From contig NZ_CP034348.1 of assembly GCF_009762325.1 (NCBI RefSeq), forward strand, positions 750,501 through 814,500: DNA of 64,000 bases. Direction: 5' to 3'. This document shows positions 37,362 through 46,760 of this stretch, one piece after another. Numbering within the stretch: position 1 is the stretch's first letter; every line of letters begins with the position of its first letter. Made by a program: the position numbers and the translations under genes. Origin of the DNA: Roseovarius faecimaris (lineage in GTDB: Bacteria > Pseudomonadota > Alphaproteobacteria > Rhodobacterales > Rhodobacteraceae). The notes under the pieces were generated by a model, which saw only the letters and a program-made list of their open reading frames with translations, had not been told where the DNA came from and did not search any database.

Positions 37362-39005
37362 ATGACCGAATCTGATATGCGTCAGGACGTCCGTCCTGTC
37401 GTCAAAAAACTCGCCGAAGACACGAAGGCCGGCAAAATGGACCGCCGGGAGTTCATGGCCCTGGCCAGCACGTTCGGGGCCAGCTCGGCCGCGGCCTATG
37501 GCTTGCTCGGGATGGCGGCACCAACCCCGGCCAATGCGTCGGAGGGCAAGAAAGGCGGCGTCCTGCGCGTCGCATCCCGCGTGCTCGAGATCAGCGACCC
37601 GCGCAAGTATGCCTGGACCGAACCGGGCAACCTGGCACGCATGTTCTGCGAGCCGCTTGTACGTTGGGACATGGATTTCAGCTTCACCCCGATGCTGCTG
37701 GAAAGCTGGGAAGTGTCCGATGACGCACAGACTTACACGCTGAAGGTCCGCCAGGGCGTGACCTGGAACAACGGTGATACGTTTGACGCTGATGACGTCA
37801 TCCACAACATCACGCGCTGGTGCGACAAGGCGGTTGAGGGCAACTCCATGGCTTCTCGCATGGCAACGCTGATCGATCCGGAGACCAACAAGCTGGGTGA
37901 CGGTGTCGTTGAGCGGGTCGATGACTATACAATCAAGCTTAACCTGCCCAGGCCCGACATCACCCTGATTGCCGGTATGGCGGACTATCCGGCTCTGATC
38001 GTGCACCGGAGCCATGGTGACGATGGCGATCTGGCGGCCAATCCGATCGGCACCGGCCCGTTTGAGTTGGTTTCCGTCGAAATCGGGACGGGCGCCGAAG
38101 TGAAGCGTCGCGAGAACGGCTCATGGTGGGGAGGCGAGGTTTACCTTGACGGCGTCAAATTCATCGATTTTGGCACCGATGGCGCGGCGGTCGTTGCCGC
38201 GTTCGACGGCGGTGAGATCGACCTCAATGACGAAACCACGGCCGACTTCATCGATACGCTGGACGGTTTGGGCCTCGAGAAGAAAACCAAGGCCACGGCG
38301 AACACCATTGTCGCCCGGATGCGTGCAGATACGCCGCCCTATGATAGCAAAGAGCTTCGCAATGCGATCCAGCTTGCTGTTGATAACTCAGTGACGTTGC
38401 AGCTGGGTATCAATGGGGACGGGATCACGGCGGAAAACCACCATGTCGCGCCGTTCCACCCGGAATATGCCGAACTGCCTCTGATCGCGCCGGACCCGGC
38501 GAAGGCCATGGAAATGGCGACGGCGGCAGGCCATGCCGAGACCGAGATTGACCTCATCTCGATCGATGGCGACTGGCGCACGGTGACCTCGGATGCGATC
38601 GGCGCCCAGCTGCGCGAAGCCGGATTCAATATCAAGCGTACGGTGATCCCGGGCTCGTCCTTCTGGAACGACTGGACGAAGTATCCCTTCTCGACCACCA
38701 ACTGGGGCCCGCGTCCCTTGGGGGTTCAGGTGCTGGTGCTGGCCTATAAGGGCGGCGAAGCATGGAACGAGTCGGCGCATAACGACCCGGAGTTCGACGC
38801 GATCCTCGAAGAAGCCGTGGGTGTGTTCGATGCCGATGAGCGGCGCAAACTGTCGGCCAAGCTGCAGGCCCGTCTGCAGGACAATGGTGCGATCATTCAG
38901 CCCTTCTGGCGTAACCAGACGCTGCACCATACGGCGGCTGTGAAGAATGTGGAGCGCCACCAGTTCCGCGAAATGCATCTGGAAAAGGTCTGGCTCGACG
39001 CCTGA
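37362..39005 (+). CDS. Peptide-type ABC transporter substrate-binding protein, Tat-like signal
   Basis: 547 residues from ATG 37362, after GGGAG. It is an SBP_bac_5 (DppA/OppA-type) protein. A long N-terminal extension precedes a twin-arginine-like signal [10 protein letters not shown] and the hydrophobic stretch ending PTPANAS-EG, so export through Tat is likely. The mature domain has [24 protein letters not shown] and [12 protein letters not shown], typical of the family. It binds its substrate in the periplasm for the permeases encoded 3.5 kb away in the opposite direction. A strong terminator follows immediately. Confidence 0.93.
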   Translation: MTESDMRQDVRPVVKKLAEDTKAGKMDRREFMALASTFGASSAAAYGLLGMAAPTPANASEGKKGGVLRVASRVLEISDPRKYAWTEPGNLARMFCEPLVRWDMDFSFTPMLLESWEVSDDAQTYTLKVRQGVTWNNGDTFDADDVIHNITRWCDKAVEGNSMASRMATLIDPETNKLGDGVVERVDDYTIKLNLPRPDITLIAGMADYPALIVHRSHGDDGDLAANPIGTGPFELVSVEIGTGAEVKRRENGSWWGGEVYLDGVKFIDFGTDGAAVVAAFDGGEIDLNDETTADFIDTLDGLGLEKKTKATANTIVARMRADTPPYDSKELRNAIQLAVDNSVTLQLGINGDGITAENHHVAPFHPEYAELPLIAPDPAKAMEMATAAGHAETEIDLISIDGDWRTVTSDAIGAQLREAGFNIKRTVIPGSSFWNDWTKYPFSTTNWGPRPLGVQVLVLAYKGGEAWNESAHNDPEFDAILEEAVGVFDADERRKLSAKLQARLQDNGAIIQPFWRNQTLHHTAAVKNVERHQFREMHLEKVWLDA

Positions 39006-39027
39006 GTCTTTTGCGATGTGACGATTG

Positions 39028-39055
39028 CGGCGGTCCTTGCGGGGACCGCCGTTTT
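39028..39055 (+). terminator. Rho-independent terminator after the binding-protein gene
   Basis: Perfect 9-bp stem CGGCGGTCC (39028-39036) with GGACCGCCG (39043-39051), loop TTGCGG, then TTTT. It lies 22 bases after the stop and isolates this gene from the convergent transporter operon. Confidence 0.85.
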
Positions 39056-39103
39056 CGTGAGAAGTCACTCTCCTCAGTACCAGGATCGGCCTGGTTCCAC
39101 GAA

Positions 39104-39130
39104 GGTGCGTGAAATCACGCACCCTACGCC
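39104..39130. repeat. REP-like palindrome, copy 2
   Basis: GGTGCGTGA-AA-TCACGCACC (39104-39123) followed by CTACGCC, identical to the copy at 21105. It sits between the convergent binding-protein gene and the transporter ATPase gene. Confidence 0.8.
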
Positions 39131-39194
39131 AGATCATGTCGCGAAAAGCCTGTTCCCTGCTTTGGCGATACGCCTGAGGCGCTCGCGCGGGGCT

Positions 39195-41288
39195 TTACTC
39201 GGCGGCGATTTTGATGACCGGCTCCATCCGCGCGAGGATATCATCGGCAAGGTGGCATTTGAGCTGATGCCCGTCCGCCAGGACGCGCACCGGCGGCACC
39301 TCTTTCTCGCACAGGCCCCCGGGCACCTCCGATTTCCAGCGGCAACGCGTCTGGAACGGGCAGCCGGGCGGCGGGTTCATGGCCGAGGGCACATCGCCTT
39401 CCAGCACGATATGCTTTTTCTCCACATGGGTGTCGGCGATGGGTACGGCGCTCAGCAAAGCCTCGGTATAGGGGTGATAGGGCGGTGAGAAGACCTGTTC
39501 GGTCGTGCCCAGTTCGACCACGTGGCCGAGATACATCACCATAACCCGATCGCTCAGATAGCGCACGATGGACAGATCGTGGGAAATGAAAAGCAGCGTG
39601 GTCTTTTCCTTGCGCTGGATTTCCATCAGCAGATCCGTCACCGCCGCCTGAACCGACACATCGAGCGCCGAGACGGGCTCGTCCGCCACCACGATGCGCG
39701 CGCCACCGGCAAAGGCGCGGGCAATGCCGACACGTTGTTTTTGCCCACCCGAAAGCTGGCGCGGCATCCGCTCGGCAAACTCGCGAGGCAGTTTCACCAG
39801 GTCCAGAAGGCGCATCATTTCGTCATGGCGGTCCTTGTCGGAATTGCCTTTGCCGAACACTTCCAGTGCGCGCATGATCTGGCGGCCCACGGTCATCGAC
39901 GGGTTGAGCGTGTCGAACGGGTTCTGGAACACCATCTGGATGTCAGCGACGGTCTGGGTGTCGCGCTGTTCGATCGGGGTCTGTTCGATATTGCGGTTGT
40001 CGAGCAGGATTTGCCCGTCGGTCGCGGTTTCCAGCCCCATGAGCACCTTGGCAAAGGTGGATTTACCGCAGCCGCTTTCGCCCACGATGGCCAGGGTCTC
40101 GCTTTCGCGGGCCTCGAAGCTAAGCGTTTCGTTGGCCTTCACGACCTTCTTGTCGCCGGATGATCCAAAAAGCGCGTTGGCGGCCACCTCATAGTATTTC
40201 TTGAGGTTGTCCATCTTGAGCACGACCTTGCCCTTTTCGGTCGCCTCGGTCTGCACCGCGGCGGCGATGGGCGCGTTCCAGTCGATTTCCCCGAAGCGCA
40301 CACAGCGCGAGTAATGCCGGTCATCGCCGTCGATCTGCTCCATCGGGATGGCGATATCCTGATTGCAGCGGCCCTCTTCGAAATAGTCGCAGCGCGGGCC
40401 GAAATTGCAGCCATTCGGGCGCTCATGCGGCAAGGGAAAGTTGCCGGGGATCGCCACCAAGGGCCGCGCATTCTTGTCGGCGCCGGGCAGGGGGATGGAG
40501 CGGAACAGGGCCTGCGTGTAGGGGTGCTGCATCTTGTCGAACACGTCCTTGATGCTGCCGGTTTCCACAGCCTCGCCGGAATACATCACGCAGATGCGGT
40601 CGCAGGTTTCCAGCACAAGGCCCAGATTGTGCGAGATGAAAAGCATCGAGGTGCCGTATTTCTTGCCCAGGTCTTTCACGAGGTCGACGACGGCGGCCTC
40701 CACCGTCACGTCAAGTGCGGTGGTGGGCTCGTCCAGGATCAGCAGCGATGGCTTGGACATCAGCGCCATGGCGATGACAATGCGCTGCTGCTGGCCGCCC
40801 GAAAGCTGGTGCGGATAGCTTTTGAGGATGCGCTCTGGATCGGGCAGTTTCACATCCCGCACCACGTCGAGCGCGCGTTGCCAGGCTTCTTTCTCGCCGA
40901 TCCCTTCGTGGATCATGGGCACTTCGATCAGTTGCTTGCCGATTTTCATCGCCGGGTTCAGTGAGGCCATCGGCTCCTGATAGATCATGGCGATCTCGTT
41001 GCCGCGGATATCGCGCAGTTCCTCGGCGCTCATCTGGCTCAGGTCGCGGCCCTTGAACTTGATCGTGCCGCCCACGACGCGGCCGTTCACGCCAAGGTCC
41101 TGCATCACGCCAAGCGCCACGGTGGATTTGCCGCAGCCAGACTCTCCCACCAGGCCGACCGCCTCACCGGGTTGGACTTCGACGGAGAAGTCCATCACGG
41201 CGGGGATTTCGCGCAGGCGGGTAAAGAACGAGATCGAAAGCTGATCAATCTCAAGGATCGGGCCGTCATAGTCTTGCAGTTTCGACAT
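39195..41288 (-). CDS. Peptide ABC transporter double ATPase (DppD-DppF fused)
   Basis: 697 residues with two full ABC domains in one chain. Walker A motifs GESGCGKST lie at 48-56 and 403-411, with signatures QLSGGQQQRIVIAMAL and QLSGGQKQRVGIARAF. Each half ends with an oligopeptide-type C-terminal extension; the first carries four cysteines (C294, C300, C308, C329) and the second a similar set, as in DppD/OppD proteins, which may bind an iron-sulfur cluster. It powers import through the two permeases upstream in the operon (5 bp gap to the DppC type). It is the last gene of the leftward unit. The substrate is unknown but probably peptide-like. Confidence 0.95.
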   Translation of the reverse strand: MSKLQDYDGPILEIDQLSISFFTRLREIPAVMDFSVEVQPGEAVGLVGESGCGKSTVALGVMQDLGVNGRVVGGTIKFKGRDLSQMSAEELRDIRGNEIAMIYQEPMASLNPAMKIGKQLIEVPMIHEGIGEKEAWQRALDVVRDVKLPDPERILKSYPHQLSGGQQQRIVIAMALMSKPSLLILDEPTTALDVTVEAAVVDLVKDLGKKYGTSMLFISHNLGLVLETCDRICVMYSGEAVETGSIKDVFDKMQHPYTQALFRSIPLPGADKNARPLVAIPGNFPLPHERPNGCNFGPRCDYFEEGRCNQDIAIPMEQIDGDDRHYSRCVRFGEIDWNAPIAAAVQTEATEKGKVVLKMDNLKKYYEVAANALFGSSGDKKVVKANETLSFEARESETLAIVGESGCGKSTFAKVLMGLETATDGQILLDNRNIEQTPIEQRDTQTVADIQMVFQNPFDTLNPSMTVGRQIMRALEVFGKGNSDKDRHDEMMRLLDLVKLPREFAERMPRQLSGGQKQRVGIARAFAGGARIVVADEPVSALDVSVQAAVTDLLMEIQRKEKTTLLFISHDLSIVRYLSDRVMVMYLGHVVELGTTEQVFSPPYHPYTEALLSAVPIADTHVEKKHIVLEGDVPSAMNPPPGCPFQTRCRWKSEVPGGLCEKEVPPVRVLADGHQLKCHLADDILARMEPVIKIAAE

Positions 41289-41292
41289 GGGC

Positions 41293-42483
41293 TTAGTCCC
41301 TCAGGCTTTCTTCGCGCAGACCGTCGGCCAGGAAGTTCAGCCCCAGCACGAGGGTGAGCAGCGCGAGGGCCGGCGGAATGGCGATATGCAGGATATTGGC
41401 AGAGAGCAGGCGGCGCCCGTCGATAATCATCTTGCCCCAGTCGGCGCTTTCCGATTCGAGGCCAAGGCCAAAGAAGCCGAGCGTGCCGAGCAGGATCGTG
41501 GTGTAGCCGATCCTGAGGCAGAAATCGACCAGGAGAGGCCCGCGCGCATTGGGCAGGATTTCCCAGAGCATGATGTACCACGGCCCTTCTCCGCGCGTCT
41601 GGGCAGCGGCCACATAATCACGCGTTTTGATGTCGAGAGCGAGGCCGCGGACGATCCGGAACACCGTGGGCGAATTGACGAAGACCACCGACACGAACAC
41701 CACCAGAAGGTTGGGCGGGAAGGAAATGATGCCAAGCGGGTCCATGTCCCAGGCGATGCCCAGATAGGCCCAGAGCCCGATCACAAGCGTGACGGCGAGG
41801 TAGACATTCCGCTTTGCGGGCTGCGTGTGATAGCGCGAGTTCCACAGGATCACGAGGAAGATCACCGGGAAGATGAAGAGCACCCCGGCCATATAGACAG
41901 GTATCCCTGTCAGCACGATCTCGGGCGTGACCAGCAGATAGAAGAGCAGGATCACAGGGAAGGCCAGCACCAGGTTTGCGATGAAGCTCAGCACGGTGTC
42001 GAACTTGCCGCCGTAGTAGCCCGCAGGCAGGCCCAGCGTGATGCCCACCATGAAGGCAAAGATCGTGGCGAAAGGCGCGATCAGGATGACCTTTATCGAG
42101 CCCGCAATGACCCGGCTGAACACATCCCGGCCCAGGTTGTCGCCACCCAGCAGATAATAGGCCCCGGCCTCGGGATCGGGGGTGCCGATCAGCTTGGTAT
42201 AGGGCGTGCCGGGCAGTTTCTTTTTCATCGATGCGGACTGATCCAGCGGATCATGCGTGGCGATCAGGTCGAACACCCCCGCAAACACGGCGGTGTAGAC
42301 CCAGAACAGCACCAGCGCGAGGCCGATCATGCCGATCGTGCTGTCGAAGAGCTTGCCATAGAGGCCCAGCTTGCGCTTGTACGTGATCGAGACCGCGAAG
42401 GTGATCACCAGCGCGATCAGCGTGGGCATGAATTGCAGGATGATCTGGGTGATGATGCCGCCCCAGGAGAGTGCGTCGTTCAT
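41293..42483 (-). CDS. Peptide ABC transporter permease, DppC type
   Basis: 396 residues, longer than typical DppC (about 300). The extra length lies in an N-terminal region with a first membrane helix (ITQIILQFMPTLIALVITFA) before the usual one and an insert between helices around residues 200-250. The coupling loop RDYVAAAQTRGEGPWYIMLW and LGGDNLGRDVFSRVIAG are typical. The expanded shape resembles the YejE/AppC-like permeases used with double ATPases. It lies 13 bp after the DppB-type gene and 4 bp before the ATPase gene. Confidence 0.92.
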   Translation of the reverse strand: MNDALSWGGIITQIILQFMPTLIALVITFAVSITYKRKLGLYGKLFDSTIGMIGLALVLFWVYTAVFAGVFDLIATHDPLDQSASMKKKLPGTPYTKLIGTPDPEAGAYYLLGGDNLGRDVFSRVIAGSIKVILIAPFATIFAFMVGITLGLPAGYYGGKFDTVLSFIANLVLAFPVILLFYLLVTPEIVLTGIPVYMAGVLFIFPVIFLVILWNSRYHTQPAKRNVYLAVTLVIGLWAYLGIAWDMDPLGIISFPPNLLVVFVSVVFVNSPTVFRIVRGLALDIKTRDYVAAAQTRGEGPWYIMLWEILPNARGPLLVDFCLRIGYTTILLGTLGFFGLGLESESADWGKMIIDGRRLLSANILHIAIPPALALLTLVLGLNFLADGLREESLRD

Positions 42484-42496
42484 GATCTCTCTCCTC

Positions 42497-43543
42497 TCAC
42501 GTCACGCTGATGCGCGGGTTGAGGTAGACATAGCCGATATCTGATATCAGCTGTGTCACCAGCACCACGATCACCGAGATGACCGAAACCGCAAGCAAAA
42601 GCTCGATGTCATTATTGCCCGCGGCCAGCACCAGCACCCAGCCGAACCCCTTGTAGTTGAAAAGCGTCTCGACGATCACCACGCCGTTCAGAAGCCAGGG
42701 GAATTGCAGCATGATGACGGTAAAGGGCGCGATCAGCGCGTTGCGGAGCGCGTGTTTCAGCACGATGTTGCCAAAGCTCACGCCCTTGAGCCGCGCGGTG
42801 CGGATATATTGCGAGGTCATCACCTCGGCCATGCTCGCCCGCGTCATCCGCGCGATATAACCCATGCCATAGGCGGCGATGGTCAGCACCGGCAGGAAGA
42901 AATTCTCGAAGGTGATGTTGTCCATCGCCGTGGTGGCCGTGCCCTTGAACCATTTGAGCCCCACGGCGGAGCTTGCGAAAATGGCGATGAACAGAACGCC
43001 CGAGACATATTCGGGCGTGGCTGTCGTGGCGATGGAAAAGGTGGACAGCGTGCGGTCCGTCCGCGAGCCTTCGCGCATGCCTGCGAGCACGCCGATGATC
43101 AGTGCCGAGGGCACCATCAGCAGCATGACCCAGAACATCAGGATACCGGTAAGTGCCAGTTTTTCCCTGATGATTTTGCCCACATCCTCCTTGATCACGG
43201 TGGATCTGCCCCATTCGCCCTGGAGCACCCCACAGAAGCGGGGTGCCTCCTCGATGGGTTGGCCGGGAGCGGCGCATTTGGCGCGTATGTTCCCGTCGGT
43301 GCCTTCGATCACATAGCCCGGGAGAAACCCGAGCCACTGGCCATATTTGACGATCGTGGGCTGTAAGTATCCGTTGTTGTTGAGATATGTCGCAACTTCC
43401 CCATCCGACATGCGGAAGTTGCCCTGGGTCTTGGCCAGCTTCTCAAGGTTCGGATAAAGATTGGTCAGAAAGAAAACGATAAACGTCAGGCACAGCGCAG
43501 TCAGCAGCATAACCCCCACTCTGCGCAGGATGAACTTTCCCAT
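42497..43543 (-). CDS. Peptide ABC transporter permease, DppB type
   Basis: 348 residues from ATG 43541-43543 (a TTG three bases earlier is less likely). There are six membrane segments and a large periplasmic segment after helix 1 (about residues 30-125, with C88 and C102 that could pair). The coupling loop SQYIRTARLKGVSFGNIVLKH is typical. It is first in the leftward operon dppB-dppC-double ATPase, which begins about 100 bp after a strong terminator that ends the fbpA transcript, so it must have its own promoter. Confidence 0.93.
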   Translation of the reverse strand: MGKFILRRVGVMLLTALCLTFIVFFLTNLYPNLEKLAKTQGNFRMSDGEVATYLNNNGYLQPTIVKYGQWLGFLPGYVIEGTDGNIRAKCAAPGQPIEEAPRFCGVLQGEWGRSTVIKEDVGKIIREKLALTGILMFWVMLLMVPSALIIGVLAGMREGSRTDRTLSTFSIATTATPEYVSGVLFIAIFASSAVGLKWFKGTATTAMDNITFENFFLPVLTIAAYGMGYIARMTRASMAEVMTSQYIRTARLKGVSFGNIVLKHALRNALIAPFTVIMLQFPWLLNGVVIVETLFNYKGFGWVLVLAAGNNDIELLLAVSVISVIVVLVTQLISDIGYVYLNPRISVT

Positions 43544-43641
43544 CAACGCCCCCCTGTCGGTCGTTGTCTTGCTTGTTTTCAGGGGAGGCTAGAGGAACTC
43601 GCGCATCAGGTCCAGATGCTTATCCTCAGGTCCGGCCATGC

Positions 43642-43669
43642 AAAAGCGCCCAGCCGAAGCCGGGCGCTT
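43642..43669 (-). terminator. Rho-independent terminator after fbpA
   Basis: Read leftward: AAGCGCCCGGC-TTCG-GCTGGGCGCTTTT. An 11-bp stem (one G-T pair) with a very stable TTCG loop ends in TTTT, 21 bases after the fbpA stop. It separates fbpA from the peptide permease operon on the same strand. Confidence 0.9.
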
Positions 43670-43689
43670 GAGTGCGGATATTCAACAGG

Positions 43690-44718
43690 TCAGTCCCAGC
43701 CGGCCTCGTTGAAAATCTTCTGCGCCTTCGCGGCATTGGCGCTGAACACCGCTGTTGGCGTGGTGGTGTCGGGCTTGAACTCGCCCATCGACACCGCTTC
43801 GGGACTTGCGGGGATCCCATCCACCGCCGGATATTCGTTGTTCTGGCTGGCAAAATGCTGTTGCGCGAAATCGCCCGTCAGGAATTCCATCAGCTTCAGC
43901 GCATTCTCTGCGTTGGGCGCATTGGCCAGCATGGCGGCGGTGGTCAGGTTCACATGGGTGCCGCGATCCTCCTGGTTGGGCCAGACCCAGCCGATATTGT
44001 CGGTCTTGCCGCTCAGCCCTTCGACGTCTTTCTCCAGCGCGCGGGCAAAATAGTAGTGGTTCGAGACGGCGATGTCGCATTCGCCAGAAACGATTCCGCG
44101 CAGCTGATCCGTGTCGCCGCCCTGCGGCTCGCGCGCCAGGTTGTCGCGAATGCCGTTGGCCCATTCTGCGGCGGCCTCTTCGCCATGCGCCTCAATGATC
44201 GACGCCATCAGAGACTGGTTGTAGATATTCGACGAGGTGCGAATGCAGATTTTGCCCTTATAGGCGTCATCGGCCAGCGCTTCATAGGTTTGCGGCGGGT
44301 TATCGACGCGGTCTTTGGCATAGAAAATGATCCGCGTGCGCTGCGAGACACCGAACCACAGATTGTCCGGGTGTTCCATATGGTCCGGGATGCGGCTTTC
44401 GATGGTGTCCGACATGTAGGCCTGCAACAACCCTTCGGCCTCGGCGCGATCCATCCGGCCGACATCCACGGTCAGCAGAACATCCGCGGGGCTGTTGGCG
44501 CCTTCGGCCTTGATCCGAGCGATCAGTTCATCGGCTTTGGCCTCGATGCGGTTCACGGCGATGCCGGTCTCTTCGGTGAACTTGTCATAGAGCACATCGT
44601 CGGTGTCGTAATGGCGGCTGGAGTAGACATTGACCTCCTGCGCGAAGGCCGGTGCGGCAATGGCCACAAGGGCCGCGGCGGCGCAGGTCAGCTTGAGCGG
44701 AGCAAGGGTGCGTTTCAT
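43690..44718 (-). CDS. fbpA: Periplasmic Fe(3+)-binding protein, FbpA/AfuA type
   Basis: 342 residues with a clear signal peptide (cleavage near APAFA-QEVNVYSSRH). The iron-coordinating tyrosine pair is Y222-Y223 in SNHYYFARAL, and VYSSRHYDTD at the mature N terminus is a hallmark of ferric-binding proteins. It carries iron to an FbpB-type permease; the likely partner gene lies at 29.7-31.3 kb in the opposite direction. It stands alone between its own promoter (with two operator-like repeats) and a strong terminator. The ATPase of the system is not in this window. Confidence 0.93.
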   Translation of the reverse strand: MKRTLAPLKLTCAAAALVAIAAPAFAQEVNVYSSRHYDTDDVLYDKFTEETGIAVNRIEAKADELIARIKAEGANSPADVLLTVDVGRMDRAEAEGLLQAYMSDTIESRIPDHMEHPDNLWFGVSQRTRIIFYAKDRVDNPPQTYEALADDAYKGKICIRTSSNIYNQSLMASIIEAHGEEAAAEWANGIRDNLAREPQGGDTDQLRGIVSGECDIAVSNHYYFARALEKDVEGLSGKTDNIGWVWPNQEDRGTHVNLTTAAMLANAPNAENALKLMEFLTGDFAQQHFASQNNEYPAVDGIPASPEAVSMGEFKPDTTTPTAVFSANAAKAQKIFNEAGWD

Positions 44719-44731
44719 CGGTGAGTCCTTT

Positions 44732-44781
44732 TCCGAGTAAATTACTCAGGCACTAATTCAATTTCCGAGTAAAAGAGTCAA
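44732..44781 (-). promoter_or_regulatory. fbpA promoter with two iron-operator-like repeats
   Basis: Read leftward: TTGACT (44781-44776), a 17-base spacer containing TTTACTCGGAAA (44773-44762), AATTAG (44758-44753), then the dyad CTGAGTAATTTACTCGGA (44749-44732), just before AAGGA and the ATG. TTTACTCGGAAA occurs twice, 32 bases apart (three helical turns). The downstream copy matches the fbpB element at 13 of 18 positions. A repressor binding here would cover the promoter. Assignment of the -35/-10 is by eye. Confidence 0.55.
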
Positions 44782-45002
44782 GAGAGCATTTCAAAAATAT
44801 CCGCGGCCCGGTGACCTGCCTTTGGGATTTTGGTGGCGAGCGGTTCACAATCGGTTCAGGCGATGTTTCCGATGAGAAACACCAGCACAGCCCATCGCCG
44901 CAAGAAGCGGCGGAAATGTCGGATTCGCAATCTGTATGCCGTTGCAGACCGGATAAACCCGGCACAGCAAATTTCTGCCCTGGCCTCAACGAAGGAACCG
45001 CC

Positions 45003-46679
45003 ATGAGCTACAAATCCGATATCGAGATCGCCCGCGAAGCTAAGAAACGCCCCATCCAGGAGATCGGCGACAAGCTTGGCATTCCGAGCGAGCACCTGCT
45101 GCCCTATGGCCATGACAAGGCGAAGATCAGCCAGGCGTATATCAACTCGGTCCAGTCGAACAACAATGGCAAGCTGATCCTGGTGACTGCGATCAACCCG
45201 ACCCCGGCGGGCGAGGGCAAGACCACGACCACCGTGGGCCTTGGCGACGGTCTGAACCGGATCGGCAAGAAGGCGATGATCTGCATTCGCGAAGCATCGC
45301 TTGGCCCGAACTTCGGGATGAAGGGCGGCGCGGCCGGTGGCGGCTATGCACAAGTTGTGCCGATGGAGGACATGAACCTCCACTTCACCGGGGACTTCCA
45401 CGCGATCACCTCGGCCCATTCGCTGCTGTCGGCCATGCTCGACAACCATATCTACTGGGGCAACGAGGCCGGGATCGACACCCGCCGCGTGACCTGGCGC
45501 CGCGTCGTCGACATGAACGACCGCTCCTTGCGTCAGATCACCTCGTCGCTGGGTGGTGTGTCCAACGGTTTTGCCCGCGAAGACGGGTTTGACATCACCG
45601 TGGCTTCCGAAGTCATGGCGATCCTATGCCTCGCCAAAGACCTCAAGGACCTCGAGACGCGCCTTGGCGACATGATCGTGGCCTATCGCCGCGACCGCTC
45701 GCCGGTCTTCTGCCGCGACATCGGGGCCGAAGGTGCCATGACGGTGCTGTTGAAAGACGCGATGCAGCCCAACCTTGTGCAGACGCTGGAAAACAACCCG
45801 GCCTTCGTGCATGGCGGCCCCTTCGCCAATATCGCGCATGGCTGCAACTCGGTGATCGCAACCACCACGGCGCTGAAAATCGCCGATTACGTGGTGACCG
45901 AAGCGGGCTTCGGGGCCGACCTGGGCGCCGAGAAGTTCATGAACATCAAGTGCCGCAAGGCGGGGCTGGCCCCGTCGGCAGTGGTGCTGGTGGCAACGGT
46001 CCGCGCGATGAAGATGAACGGCGGTGTGGCCAAGGCCGATCTGGGCCCCGAGAACGTGGACGCGGTCAAGAAGGGCTGCCCGAACCTGGGCCGTCACATC
46101 GAGAACCTGAAGGGCTTCGGCGTGCCGGTTGTCGTCGCGATCAACCATTTCGTGACCGATACCGAGGCCGAAGTCGAAGCGGTCAAGGCCTATGTCAAGG
46201 AGCATGGTGCCGAAGCTGTCGTCTCTCAGCACTGGGAGCATGGCTCGGCAGGGTCCGAGGCGCTGGCCAAGAAAGTGGTCGAGGTGGTGGATGCGGGCAA
46301 TGCCAACTTCGCGCCGATCTACCCTGACGAGATGCCGCTCTTCGACAAGATCCAGACCATCGCCAAACGCATTTACCGTGCCGATGAGGTGCTGGCCGAC
46401 AAGAAGATCCGCGATCAGCTCAAGCTCTGGGAAGATCAGGGTTATGGCAACCTGCCGATCTGCATGGCGAAAACGCAGTACAGCTTCTCGACCGATCCCA
46501 ACCTGCGCGGCGCGCCGACCGGGCATTCGGTGCCGATCCGTGAGGTGCGTCTGAGCGCGGGTGCCGGGTTTGTCGTGGTGGTCTGCGGTGAGATCATGAC
46601 CATGCCGGGCCTGCCCAGCAAACCGGCTGCGATGAGCATCCGCCTCAACGAAGACGGCCAGATCGAAGGCCTGTTCTAA
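45003..46679 (+). CDS. fhs: Formate-tetrahydrofolate ligase
   Basis: 558 residues from ATG 45003 with AAGGA upstream; the frame is open further upstream but that part is not Fhs-like. ATP-binding loop [11 protein letters not shown] at residues 67-77, then [13 protein letters not shown] and [20 protein letters not shown], are signature blocks. It makes 10-formyl-tetrahydrofolate from formate, ATP and THF. folD follows on the same strand 81 bp later, with a palindromic repeat pair between. In roseobacters this pair can feed formate from demethylation or glyoxylate into C1 pools. No riboswitch is evident in the 284 bp upstream. Confidence 0.97.
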   Translation: MSYKSDIEIAREAKKRPIQEIGDKLGIPSEHLLPYGHDKAKISQAYINSVQSNNNGKLILVTAINPTPAGEGKTTTTVGLGDGLNRIGKKAMICIREASLGPNFGMKGGAAGGGYAQVVPMEDMNLHFTGDFHAITSAHSLLSAMLDNHIYWGNEAGIDTRRVTWRRVVDMNDRSLRQITSSLGGVSNGFAREDGFDITVASEVMAILCLAKDLKDLETRLGDMIVAYRRDRSPVFCRDIGAEGAMTVLLKDAMQPNLVQTLENNPAFVHGGPFANIAHGCNSVIATTTALKIADYVVTEAGFGADLGAEKFMNIKCRKAGLAPSAVVLVATVRAMKMNGGVAKADLGPENVDAVKKGCPNLGRHIENLKGFGVPVVVAINHFVTDTEAEVEAVKAYVKEHGAEAVVSQHWEHGSAGSEALAKKVVEVVDAGNANFAPIYPDEMPLFDKIQTIAKRIYRADEVLADKKIRDQLKLWEDQGYGNLPICMAKTQYSFSTDPNLRGAPTGHSVPIREVRLSAGAGFVVVVCGEIMTMPGLPSKPAAMSIRLNEDGQIEGLF

Positions 46680-46685
46680 GAAAAA

Positions 46686-46742
46686 GGTGCGTGCAAGCAC
46701 GCACCCTACGGGTTTGACGTAGGGTGCGTGATCTCACGCACC
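46686..46742. repeat. Facing pair of REP-like palindromes (BIME-like), copies 3 and 4
   Basis: GGTGCGTGC-AA-GCACGCACC (46686-46705) and GGTGCGTGA-TC-TCACGCACC (46723-46742) face each other across CTACGGGTTTGACGTAG, whose CCTACG/CGTAGG arms add a third hairpin. The single copies at 21105 and 39104 have the same palindrome plus one flanking CTACGC arm. The pair sits between fhs and folD. Confidence 0.85.
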
Positions 46743-46760
46743 AGTAACGAAGGAAATGAA

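Noticed and set aside
44811..45002. Upstream extension of fhs, and a possible riboswitch in the leader
   Set aside because: The extension has no Fhs similarity; I looked for glycine- or folate-type riboswitch cores and could not match one.
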